Source of the DNA: Candidatus Helarchaeota archaeon
GTDB taxonomy: Archaea; Asgardarchaeota; Lokiarchaeia; Helarchaeales; HEL-GB-A
DNA length: 15,793 nt
NCBI GenBank assembly: GCA_013375455.1
Contig: JABXJT010000106.1
Span: 1 to 15,793 of the forward strand
Direction: 5' to 3'
The position numbers and the translations under genes are program-made. Under the pieces are notes generated by a model that made no database searches, was not told the DNA's origin, and saw nothing but the letters and a program-made list of their open reading frames with translations. This document shows positions 1 to 6,356 of the stretch, piece by piece (positions within the stretch are counted from its first letter, which is position 1; every line of letters starts with the position of its first letter).

Positions 1-546
1 CACGTCGATCAAGTGTTCCCTGCGGAACTTGCCGAGCGCGTCCATCTGGGTCAGCTTACTGGTAAGCGTCTCCTCGACGAAGCTCGTGGGAGTGAACGCA
101 ACGGTGGCGGCGTCGTTTTTTCCTGGGTCGCTACCTATAAAACTACGGGTGGTGCTGATGCCGCGGCCGCTTTTGTGATCCTGATTTGGGTGCTTTTCTG
201 GGAGTTCTTTGCGCTTATTTTACATACTTCCACCCAATCTTACAATGGGTCGTTTATTTTCGCTGTGATTCTAACAATTTATGTCCATTTCGTCTTGTAT
301 ATAACTATGCAAATAAGCCATCTCAAAAATAAATTGGAATCTTCGAGTTTCCCCCCGAAAAGGGATGCGATTCGGGAAAGAAAAATGAAATTGCTGTTTT
401 TAACTATTGCTTTAATTTTAATCCTGACTTGTGTACCATTAAATGTCATCCTACTAAAAATATTTCAATTGCTCATCATTGGAGTGGGAGCAATGGGGGG
501 AACAAGCTTATTTTTCATTTGGAGCTGGGCTGCAAAGTACAGATAG
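1..546 (+). CDS. Multi-helix membrane protein, 5' end cut by window or chimeric
   Basis: The frame is open to the window edge; the first in-frame start-like codon is GTG at 13, but a true start may lie upstream. From about nucleotide 175 onward the product is hydrophobic, with helices near residues 53-72, 80-100, 126-145 and 150-170 (numbered from the GTG). This part aligns clearly with the next gene: FWEFFALIL...QSYNGSFIF here against YWELLALVL...QSYNISFIL there, so the two are paralogues. The first ~55 residues are polar, encoded by ~58% GC DNA, and have no counterpart in the paralogue. I recognise no family. The membrane part is probably a real gene; the N-terminal segment may be foreign DNA joined by cloning or assembly. 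Confidence 0.5.
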   Translation, partial: HVDQVFPAELAERVHLGQLTGKRLLDEARGSERNGGGVVFSWVATYKTTGGADAAAAFVILIWVLFWEFFALILHTSTQSYNGSFIFAVILTIYVHFVLYITMQISHLKNKLESSSFPPKRDAIRERKMKLLFLTIALILILTCVPLNVILLKIFQLLIIGVGAMGGTSLFFIWSWAAKYR

Positions 547-647
547 TTGCAGAGAATATGGCCTGAAGCTTTTTTCAAGAATCATCAATGGAGATCTATA
601 TTTCCCTAAATCCGGGGTAGATGTTCATACTAATGCTCATCATTGGA
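471..647 (+). repeat. 13-nt direct repeat linking gene end and possible gene remnant
   Basis: GCTCATCATTGGA occurs at 471-483, inside the 3' end of the first gene, and again at 635-647 in the following gap. Both copies encode LIIG in a membrane-helix context: LLIIGVGAMGG in the gene, and MLIIGSGVIFT in a 35-codon reading frame at 621-728 that is preceded directly by a stop codon. This suggests that 547-708 holds the degraded end of another copy of the duplicated membrane gene rather than an intact gene. Confidence 0.35.
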
Positions 648-708
648 AGCGGAGTAATTTTTACAATATATTTAAAAAAAAGGAAATATAAAATGAAGAT
701 GAAGAAAA

Positions 709-1350
709 ATGGGAAAATTATCCGATGAAAAGATGCAATTCAAGGGTTATATTTGTATAATAAGTATTCTCATAGGTTTGCTTTCAATTCAAATTTTTTT
801 TACTTTCACGGAAAGATGGAACTATACAGGTTGGGACATGTTGAACTTTCCTAGCATTTACTCTGGTGGCATTCTTATGTTACATACCATATGGTTATTC
901 TTGGGCGTTGGAATTGTTAGTATCATAGAATCTTTTATAGCGGTTTATAAGCACAAAACAGGTAGTTTGGCGGTGACTTACATACTTTACTGGGAACTTC
1001 TTGCTCTCGTTTTATATGTTGCTTTTCAATCCTATAATATTTCCTTTATTCTTAATATGATTGTGGTAATTTATTTTCCGCTTGTACTTATTAAAACCAT
1101 ACAATTACAGAAATTACGGGATGACTGGGAGGCTCGAAAGCATGAGTTATCCCCTAAAGGTAATTCAGATCGACTTATAAATAAAGAATTAGTCATTTTA
1201 CTATTCCTTTTTGGAGTGGGGTTAATTTGTAGTTTATTAAGCGTTTTTATATATACCAATCTTTATTTATTAATGGCTGGAATACTTCTGATAGTAGTAC
1301 CTATTCCATTATTCATTGAGAATTTGTTACCTCTAAAGATAAAAGATTAA
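709..1350 (+). CDS. Six-helix membrane protein, paralogue of the preceding gene
   Basis: A 213-residue integral membrane protein of no recognised family. Likely helices lie near residues 12-32, 54-79, 88-107, 112-130, 160-182 and 185-206. A charged loop between helices 4 and 5 (about 131-160, rich in K, R, D and E) is probably cytosolic. Residues 94-150 align with the first gene of the window, including WE, QSYN and SFI blocks, so the two are a tandem duplication. ATG at 709 is the only plausible in-frame start; a weak purine-rich stretch (AAAAGGAAA) lies about 20 nt upstream. No catalytic motif is visible, so no function is proposed. Confidence 0.65.
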   Translation: MGKLSDEKMQFKGYICIISILIGLLSIQIFFTFTERWNYTGWDMLNFPSIYSGGILMLHTIWLFLGVGIVSIIESFIAVYKHKTGSLAVTYILYWELLALVLYVAFQSYNISFILNMIVVIYFPLVLIKTIQLQKLRDDWEARKHELSPKGNSDRLINKELVILLFLFGVGLICSLLSVFIYTNLYLLMAGILLIVVPIPLFIENLLPLKIKD

Positions 1351-1355
1351 GTATT

Positions 1356-1568
1356 ATGTTAAAACTCCTATATTCATCCAAAATAATCTTCAATGCGGTA
1401 ATTCTAACTGACATTATAAAGGGGATCCATACCCTCTCAACGATGAGGGAAACTGGAGAACAATTAGGTATACTACATAAGAAATCATTCTTCAGATCTT
1501 GGGCGAATGTTTCAAAATGGCTTGCCACCTTTAATGATGAAGAACATAAAAAAATTATAAGTGAGTGA
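1356..1568 (+). CDS. Small hypothetical protein, 70 residues
   Basis: An ORF starting with ATG five bases after the stop of the membrane protein gene, which would fit co-transcription. The product is soluble and basic in the middle, with a stretch (about residues 27-58, STMRETGEQLG...SWANVSKWLA) that could form two or three helices and loosely recalls a helix-turn-helix. It might equally be the N-terminal remnant of a transposase or a chance ORF. I see no clear Shine-Dalgarno sequence. An 87-codon reading frame on the opposite strand covers the same bases and looks no better. Confidence 0.3.
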   Translation: MLKLLYSSKIIFNAVILTDIIKGIHTLSTMRETGEQLGILHKKSFFRSWANVSKWLATFNDEEHKKIISE

Positions 1569-1724
1569 TCGAACAAATCTCTTCCATCCTTTAATCTTTT
1601 TAAAATAAAGAAAGAAAAACATCAGAGAGGGTCTTTATTTTGCGTCATCTCTTGCTTTCGATAATATATAATATACTTTATAGCTTCCAACATTACCTTC
1701 GGATCAGGTGAAACCCTCCTATAG

Positions 1725-1797
1725 CCCGCGACCTTAGTTCTTTGTTAAATGAAAAGATTTTAATACAATAAAAACCATATTTTATTTGCGTCGCGGG
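1725..1797 (+). repeat. 8-bp inverted repeat overlapping first leader stem
   Basis: CCCGCGAC at 1725-1732 is the perfect reverse complement of GTCGCGGG at 1790-1797, with a 57-nt A/T-rich interval. The right arm overlaps the first hairpin of the leader (1788-1805), so the two pairings cannot form together. The span of 73 nt recalls a tRNA, but the interior has no D, anticodon or T arm. Confidence 0.4.
1758..1765 (+). promoter_or_regulatory. TATA-like box for structured leader and methyltransferase gene
   Basis: TTTTAATA preceded by AAAAGA matches the archaeal BRE/TATA layout. An archaeal start site about 25-27 nt downstream falls at about 1788, exactly where the GC-rich structured stretch begins. 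A second A/T-rich candidate (about 1662-1676) would start transcription near 1695-1700 and include extra upstream sequence. Confidence 0.45.
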
Positions 1798-1889
1798 TAG
1801 GACGCACCCCTTAAGGTGGGAACTTCGGTTCACGACCGCCTTCCTTTATGCTATCCGTGAATGGAGAGGAGTCATGACCCCTCCTTTTT
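1788..1889 (+). ncRNA. Structured 5' leader or small RNA with terminator-like end
   Basis: This stretch is about 59% GC in a region near 35%, typical of structured RNA in an A/T-rich genome, and contains no plausible ORF. Visible pairings in order are: GCGTC (1788-1792) with GACGC (1801-1805), 8-nt loop; GGTG-G-GAAC with GTTC-A-C-g-ACC (1815-1837), closing a UUCG tetraloop at 1824-1827; and GAGG (1866-1869) with CCTC (1880-1883), extended by GT/AC over a CATG loop. The last hairpin is followed by T5 at 1885-1889, a terminator-like arrangement. Only about ten bases then separate it from the ribosome site of the methyltransferase gene, and no promoter lies between. This is the layout of a cis-regulatory leader (riboswitch or attenuator), though an independent ~100-nt RNA is possible. 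It matches no RNA family I recognise. Confidence 0.5.
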
Positions 1890-1909
1890 GTTATCTATGA
1901 AGGTGTCAT

Positions 1910-3163
1910 ATGAGTCATTATTTCGATAATTATAAGAAACAATTAAACCTCCTGCTTGATCGAAATCGGACCTTGAAGTACAAGTATGCTATCTTCAAGG
2001 CAGTAAAAGAAGGAGACGTCGTTATCGATTTTGGATGTGGAACCGGAGTTCTTGGATTTTTTGCCCTCCAAGCGGGGGCCAGCCACGTTTATGCCATAGA
2101 AGAGACTTCAATCATCGAGTACGCCAGGCGAATGGCCATTAAAAATAATTTGGAGGAAAATATCACATTTATCCAAAAACCTGGTAAGGAGATCACGGCA
2201 GAGGATATTTCTGGTGAAGTAGATGTAATCTTGTCTGAGCCTGTTTCCAATTTATTATTAGAGGGAGATGCTTGGTCAAGTATTGAGTATCTTAAGCAAT
2301 TTCTCAAAAATGATGGCTTGGTTTTACCGGTTTCGGGTAGTCTTCTGATAGTTCCGGTGAATGCACCCCCTGAAGTTTTTCGTGATTCAGATTATTTCTT
2401 AGGAGGAACAAATGTATATAATATCGATTTCATTGAACTCCCCCGGACTGTATTCTATAAATCGACGCTAGGGGAAAGTGCTTGGCTTACAAGCCCCCAG
2501 CCAATTCTTGAAGTGAATTTATTGAGAGATACGCTCAACGACACATTTGAAAATTCTGTCAAATTTTCAATCCAACAATCAGGGCAATTAGTCGGGGTGG
2601 AATTTTTCTTTAAACTTAATATTTTTAAAAATATTACGTTATCCAGTAGGGATCAAGTGACCTATCATAATTGGACTCCTTTATTTGCCCCAAGCTCCAA
2701 ACAATCCTCCGTATGTTCGGGTGATATATTGCGTATAACGGTTTCAACAGAGATGATCAGCCCATATAAGGCCATCTGGACATTAGAATTTGATCACCAC
2801 TCAAAACTTATTCCATATAATGATGCTTGGTGGGAAACTGATTCGGCAATTCCTACTCTCGCCCCTGGCGTGATGCTTAGCAAGGCGGGACTCCTACTCT
2901 TAAATCAGGAGGATTACTCGCAATATGATTGCGAGAACGATTTGGAATGGGATTTCATCCAATTATTACCCAAACCACTAAATTGCAACGAAATGTGTCA
3001 AATCATTGCTCAATCACGGAAGCATGAGATGACGTTCGAGGAGATAAAAAACAGATTGATTCAATTGCTTCATAAATTACTCATGAATTCTTTAATTAAT
3101 ATGCCCATCCCAAAGGAGCGGTTCGTTTTCACGCGTTTTTCGTCATCAATTCACATACCTTAG
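1910..3163 (+). CDS. PRMT-fold protein methyltransferase with PqqD/RRE-like C-terminal domain
   Basis: A predicted cytosolic SAM-dependent methyltransferase, 417 residues, best placed in the protein arginine methyltransferase family. It shows the PRMT N-terminal helix motif YFDNY (4-8), motif I VIDFGCGTG (38-46) and the acidic SAM ribose ligand E64. A double-E-like loop SEPVSNLLLE (E110, E118) follows. It also has the PRMT beta-barrel with a divergent THW loop (YHNW, 252-255) and a GD turn (271-272). In known PRMTs the two glutamates hold the substrate guanidinium; here their spacing is one residue shorter, so arginine as target is likely but unproven. Residues about 321-397 (start LSKAGLLLLNQEDY, end LLMNSLINM) resemble a PqqD / RiPP-recognition winged helix; this part is less certain. 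ATG at 1910 has a good ribosome site, AAGGTG at 1900-1905. The gene is preceded by the structured leader and overlaps the stop of the convergent dehydratase gene by four bases. Confidence 0.85.
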   Translation: MSHYFDNYKKQLNLLLDRNRTLKYKYAIFKAVKEGDVVIDFGCGTGVLGFFALQAGASHVYAIEETSIIEYARRMAIKNNLEENITFIQKPGKEITAEDISGEVDVILSEPVSNLLLEGDAWSSIEYLKQFLKNDGLVLPVSGSLLIVPVNAPPEVFRDSDYFLGGTNVYNIDFIELPRTVFYKSTLGESAWLTSPQPILEVNLLRDTLNDTFENSVKFSIQQSGQLVGVEFFFKLNIFKNITLSSRDQVTYHNWTPLFAPSSKQSSVCSGDILRITVSTEMISPYKAIWTLEFDHHSKLIPYNDAWWETDSAIPTLAPGVMLSKAGLLLLNQEDYSQYDCENDLEWDFIQLLPKPLNCNEMCQIIAQSRKHEMTFEEIKNRLIQLLHKLLMNSLINMPIPKERFVFTRFSSSIHIP

Positions 3164-4461
3164 ATTTCTTTCTTTACGATTTCCATAAAACTCGTGAGTT
3201 TATTTTTAATTTGGGCCAAATTCTCGCCTATCCGATTAAAGTCTACATCTATGAAGGGGATGCCAGTATCTCGAACACGATCTTTAAAGAGGCGGTAGGA
3301 AGGTGTAATTGACGTGCATCCAATGAGTTTATTGAAAATAATACCATCTACTCTTAATTCATTGGCAAGATCGAGCCAAGATTTAACGAGAATTTTGTTG
3401 GCGCTCCAGCATTCATGCATTTTCACGAGATAATCGCAGTAGTTATGAATCATATCACCTTCAGTTTTGATTGGATCCAACATTCCATATGCTAGATTAT
3501 CTGCCTGAATGAGGCACCCCCCCAATTCGTTCATAATCTGTGGCAGATCTGGTTCGCTACCACTGAAAACCGGGACAAGCATTATTTTTGGGACACCCTC
3601 GTAATCTATTTTTCGGCGACTATCGAGGTCTTTGATTAATTTTAAAAATTGTTTATTGAAATATTTGATTGCAGAGAGGAAGTCAATGAAACTAATGTTC
3701 AATAGGGCGATAAGTTGCATGTAGGCATAAGGTGATAGGGGCATTTTCTCAGGTGTCTTTAGATAATATAGCACTTTTCGATAATTTGCACGAATATTAT
3801 TGGCCAGAATTATTTTCTCCCTGAGGCCCTCGTCTGTGATTTTGTTCCCAGTCAACTTTTCAAGATGGGTGACGAGTTGTTGCAACTCTTCAAGCATGTA
3901 TTCCCTTGCGTGCGGAGCTGTTGATTTCGGGATATCAGTGAAAATAACGGGAATGGAATTATTTAATGTCTGGAAAAACTGAGAAAACCAGCCACAGCGC
4001 GTCCCCCAAGCAAGAAATAGTTTGATCTGATCACGATGGGGAAGCGAAGATCCATATGCAATTCTGGTTGCGAAACAAACTTCTGGCGGGTATTTAAATT
4101 CATCAGATTTAGATTCGAAATTACATAGATTCTTGTTATATTCGTTAAGGAATTGATTTATTATATTTTCAGCTTGAGGTTGAAGCAGCCGAGCACCTGT
4201 CCCTACGAGCGTTGCCCCTAGAATATTCTTGGCTAGCCTCGTTCCCCGTAAAAGTTTCTCTGCCTCAAATTTACCGATTCTTAATGGAAAGATCGGGGAG
4301 GCGCCCGCTGCAAACACTAATTCTGCGCCTATAGGTAAAATTGTTCCTACCAAAGGGCGTTTATGTCGTCGAAATTTTCTGATTTGCTTTTGTGCTGAGA
4401 AAAATTTTAAGTTGAGATTTAAAAAGCTCGGTATAAGGAATTCTTCAGTGTCAATACTCAC
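3160..4461 (-). CDS. 2-hydroxyacyl-CoA dehydratase / benzoyl-CoA reductase family, larger subunit
   Basis: A 433-residue member of the HgdB/BcrB family (2-hydroxyglutaryl-CoA dehydratase component D). These heterodimers carry [4Fe-4S] clusters and accept a high-energy electron from an ATP-driven activase to dehydrate 2-hydroxyacyl-CoA esters or reduce aromatic thioesters. The family N-terminal pattern appears as VGTILPIGAELVFAAGASP (38-56), and three cysteines stand where cluster ligands are expected: C129 (PEVCFATR), C156 (WGTRCGWF) and C382 (IGCTS). It is the second gene of a pair: its GTG start at 4461 overlaps the upstream TGA stop (GTGA), so translation is probably coupled. Substrate cannot be told from sequence, and no activase gene is in the window. 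Confidence 0.85.
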   Translation of the reverse strand: MSIDTEEFLIPSFLNLNLKFFSAQKQIRKFRRHKRPLVGTILPIGAELVFAAGASPIFPLRIGKFEAEKLLRGTRLAKNILGATLVGTGARLLQPQAENIINQFLNEYNKNLCNFESKSDEFKYPPEVCFATRIAYGSSLPHRDQIKLFLAWGTRCGWFSQFFQTLNNSIPVIFTDIPKSTAPHAREYMLEELQQLVTHLEKLTGNKITDEGLREKIILANNIRANYRKVLYYLKTPEKMPLSPYAYMQLIALLNISFIDFLSAIKYFNKQFLKLIKDLDSRRKIDYEGVPKIMLVPVFSGSEPDLPQIMNELGGCLIQADNLAYGMLDPIKTEGDMIHNYCDYLVKMHECWSANKILVKSWLDLANELRVDGIIFNKLIGCTSITPSYRLFKDRVRDTGIPFIDVDFNRIGENLAQIKNKLTSFMEIVKKEI

Positions 4462-5576
4462 GCTATCATCTCCTGGAACGCTTGCAACCGAGTTTGCAAT
4501 TGTGCATTCTTGTTTACACCATATTCACGTTCAATTTCCACGTAAGGTATGTTCTGTTCAGAAAGGATTTCCTTTAATTTCGATGAGATTACAGATGGGA
4601 CAATGCTGCAATACTTCACTTTATAAAAGATAATTCCATCGGCGTGGCTATTTTTATAAATTTCAGCAAGATTTGTAAAATAATCATCACTGAGAATCAT
4701 ACGGCCACTATTTTCTAAATTGAGATAGTAGTCAGCAAGGGCTTCCAATGGAGGTTTATTTTGATCAACTAAGGAGTCATAATAATCTAATCCGGTCCAT
4801 GTCAGATTCTTAATTACTGAAAGCCCTTGAGCCTCACTTAACTGAATGATGTTATCTCCGATTGGAACCCCATTGCCTGCAAAGATTATTTTTTTCCCTT
4901 CAATTGGTGAAGTTTTCTCTGATAAATCTATAACGGTCGTTTGAAGATTCCCAATAGAAGCCTCTACCCCATAAAGAAAATGATGGTGCATCAATTCTAA
5001 ACATTCGACGCCTGATAAAACGTAATTTTTATTCCGTTGAACGTTTACGACTTCTTGCATCAATTTTCGTTCGTTATTGTAGAGCTTGATTGCCTCAGCG
5101 ATCTTATCTTCAGAGAGCTTAATTCCACTGAACCTTTCAATATCCTCTTTGAAGTGGTTCAATTCAGCAATCAGGAATCTCAAAGCAGAATCTGTTTTAG
5201 CTGAGGGAAATACAATGTTGATGCGAGGAATATTAAAATATTCAGAAATCATTTCGGTGGCGCAGAGCTCACCATTACAGTAATTACCAGCGATAATGGT
5301 TTCTATCTCGTCATAAAGAGCGTTTTTTAAATCAAAATGTCCAATCGTGCTTCTGGCAAACGAACATGTGGCGGAGGTTAAATATTCAATCCCTTTAGAA
5401 GCAGAATCCTTATCTCCAACAAGGCTCAACCGTAATGGGAATCCACTAGCAGCATGTATTATTTCTTCAGGGACTAAACCGTGTGCCAAAATTCCATAAA
5501 TCTTTTTATTGGCTTCTTTATACTTTTTGAGCTGTTGAACCACTTCTGAAAACATCTGTTCTCTTGTCATGCACAT
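4458..5576 (-). CDS. 2-hydroxyacyl-CoA dehydratase / benzoyl-CoA reductase family, smaller subunit
   Basis: A 372-residue partner subunit of the same family (HgdA/BcrC type). The N-terminus has the family pattern ILAHGLVPEEIIHAASGFPLRL (29-50). Candidate cluster ligands are C71 (TSATCSFARS), C100 or C105 (GNYCNGELC) and C323 (KYCSIVPS). The C-terminal motif EREYG...LQTRLQAFQEM (348-370) matches the conserved end of the family. The start is ATG at 5576, or the second in-frame ATG at 5570; a TATA-like box at 5596-5603 puts the transcript start at or just before these codons, so the mRNA is probably leaderless or nearly so. Three usable cysteines per subunit suggest one [4Fe-4S] cluster each rather than a double-cubane protein. 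The pair is divergent from the zinc-ribbon gene. Confidence 0.85.
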   Translation of the reverse strand: MCMTREQMFSEVVQQLKKYKEANKKIYGILAHGLVPEEIIHAASGFPLRLSLVGDKDSASKGIEYLTSATCSFARSTIGHFDLKNALYDEIETIIAGNYCNGELCATEMISEYFNIPRINIVFPSAKTDSALRFLIAELNHFKEDIERFSGIKLSEDKIAEAIKLYNNERKLMQEVVNVQRNKNYVLSGVECLELMHHHFLYGVEASIGNLQTTVIDLSEKTSPIEGKKIIFAGNGVPIGDNIIQLSEAQGLSVIKNLTWTGLDYYDSLVDQNKPPLEALADYYLNLENSGRMILSDDYFTNLAEIYKNSHADGIIFYKVKYCSIVPSVISSKLKEILSEQNIPYVEIEREYGVNKNAQLQTRLQAFQEMIA

Positions 5577-5595
5577 TCAACTTGTTAATCGTTCT

Positions 5596-5603
5596 TTTAT
5601 AAA
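5596..5603 (-). promoter_or_regulatory. TATA-like box of the dehydratase operon
   Basis: Read on the minus strand this is CTTTATAAAAG, a near-consensus archaeal TATA box. Its centre is about 24 nt from ATG 5576 and 30 nt from ATG 5570, which implies a very short or absent leader. Confidence 0.55.
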
Positions 5604-5765
5604 GACAGTGTAAAGATCTTTTAAAATCTAATTTTTATGGAAAAAAAATAAGGGACTAATCTGAATAAGTTAAATTGGTTTCAGTTATATTAATCATAAA
5701 AGTAATGAATCAATTAAGAAAATTGAAATTAAAAAATTAAAAGCTTTCAAGGAGATTGAAAAAAG

Positions 5766-6335
5766 GTGAGCTCAGAGGATAGATATGAACAACGATTGGA
5801 ACGAAAGATGAAGAAAAAACGAAGATATAAAGGTAGATCAGAGTACCTAGGTGCTTATGGCATCGCCGCGGTTTTTACTTTCATCGGAATGCTAAGTATT
5901 ATCTTTTATTTCACACCGTTCGATTTCATAGGGCTCTCCGCGTGGGGATACTGGATGTTTATACCAGCCTTTTTCCTCTGGATAGGAGGGATTGCTACCC
6001 ATGTACGTTACAATCAACTGAGAAGAGATGTCTTGGCCACTTTAGACAATTACAAAAGCGGCCCAATAAGCATCGATAGCTTAACGGCCGAATTAATGAT
6101 GGAGCGCCCAAGTCTTATGCGGTTACTAATCGATTTAAGAGTGGAGCGCCGACTCAAGTTTCGCGTGGATTCCAAATCAGGTGAGGTAATTTTAGGGGAA
6201 TCGTATTTGCCTCCAGTGATCGATGCAGCTGCCGCCGCTGCTGCACCCACAGGTACATTCTTTTGTCCCCAGTGTGGGCAACGAATAGCCTCAGATAGCG
6301 TGTTCTGCCCCAATTGTGGAGCGTCCGTTCAATAA
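5766..6335 (+). CDS. Two-helix membrane protein with winged-helix-like segment and C-terminal zinc ribbon
   Basis: A 189-residue protein of no named family. In order: a strongly basic N-terminus (K/R-rich, about 9-24); two membrane helices near 28-50 and 55-79; a cytosolic segment (about 97-147) with helix and beta-hairpin character compatible with a small winged helix; an alanine run (154-160); and a zinc ribbon with C167-x2-C170 and C181-x2-C184. Such zinc-ribbon tails are frequent in archaeal membrane proteins of unknown role. The start is GTG at 5766: GGAG at 5751-5754 lies 11 nt upstream and no in-frame ATG is nearby. It converges on the reductoisomerase-like gene with only eight bases between stops. 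Confidence 0.8.
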   Translation: MSSEDRYEQRLERKMKKKRRYKGRSEYLGAYGIAAVFTFIGMLSIIFYFTPFDFIGLSAWGYWMFIPAFFLWIGGIATHVRYNQLRRDVLATLDNYKSGPISIDSLTAELMMERPSLMRLLIDLRVERRLKFRVDSKSGEVILGESYLPPVIDAAAAAAAPTGTFFCPQCGQRIASDSVFCPNCGASVQ

Positions 6336-6356
6336 ACCCCTTTTTATTTTTGGGGT
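6336..6356. terminator. Shared hairpin terminator between convergent genes
   Basis: ACCCC (6336-6340) and GGGGT (6352-6356) form a 5-bp stem around an 11-nt T-rich loop. The T run on the plus strand could end the zinc-ribbon transcript. The stem overlaps the stop region of the minus-strand gene. Confidence 0.5.

Noticed and set aside
479..691. 70-codon ORF overlapping the end of the first gene
   Set aside because: It overlaps a hydrophobic coding frame out of phase, its product has no coherent pattern, and the gap looks like gene remnant.
1313..1576. Minus-strand 87-codon ORF
   Set aside because: Antisense to the end of the membrane gene and to the small plus ORF; no start signal and no family resemblance.
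1725..1797. A tRNA suggested by 8-bp complementary ends and 73-nt span
   Set aside because: The interior is A/T-rich and has no D arm, anticodon arm or GTTC T-loop on either strand.
1788..1889. 5S rRNA, SRP RNA or RNase P RNA
   Set aside because: The size is near 5S, but none of the conserved elements of these RNAs could be recognised.
3160..5576. Double-cubane cluster protein
   Set aside because: Each subunit shows only about three well-placed cysteines, which fits one [4Fe-4S] cluster per subunit.
6050..6313. Minus-strand ORF opposite the zinc-ribbon gene
   Set aside because: It is the antisense of the zinc ribbon and alanine run; the sense gene has clear domains and a ribosome site.
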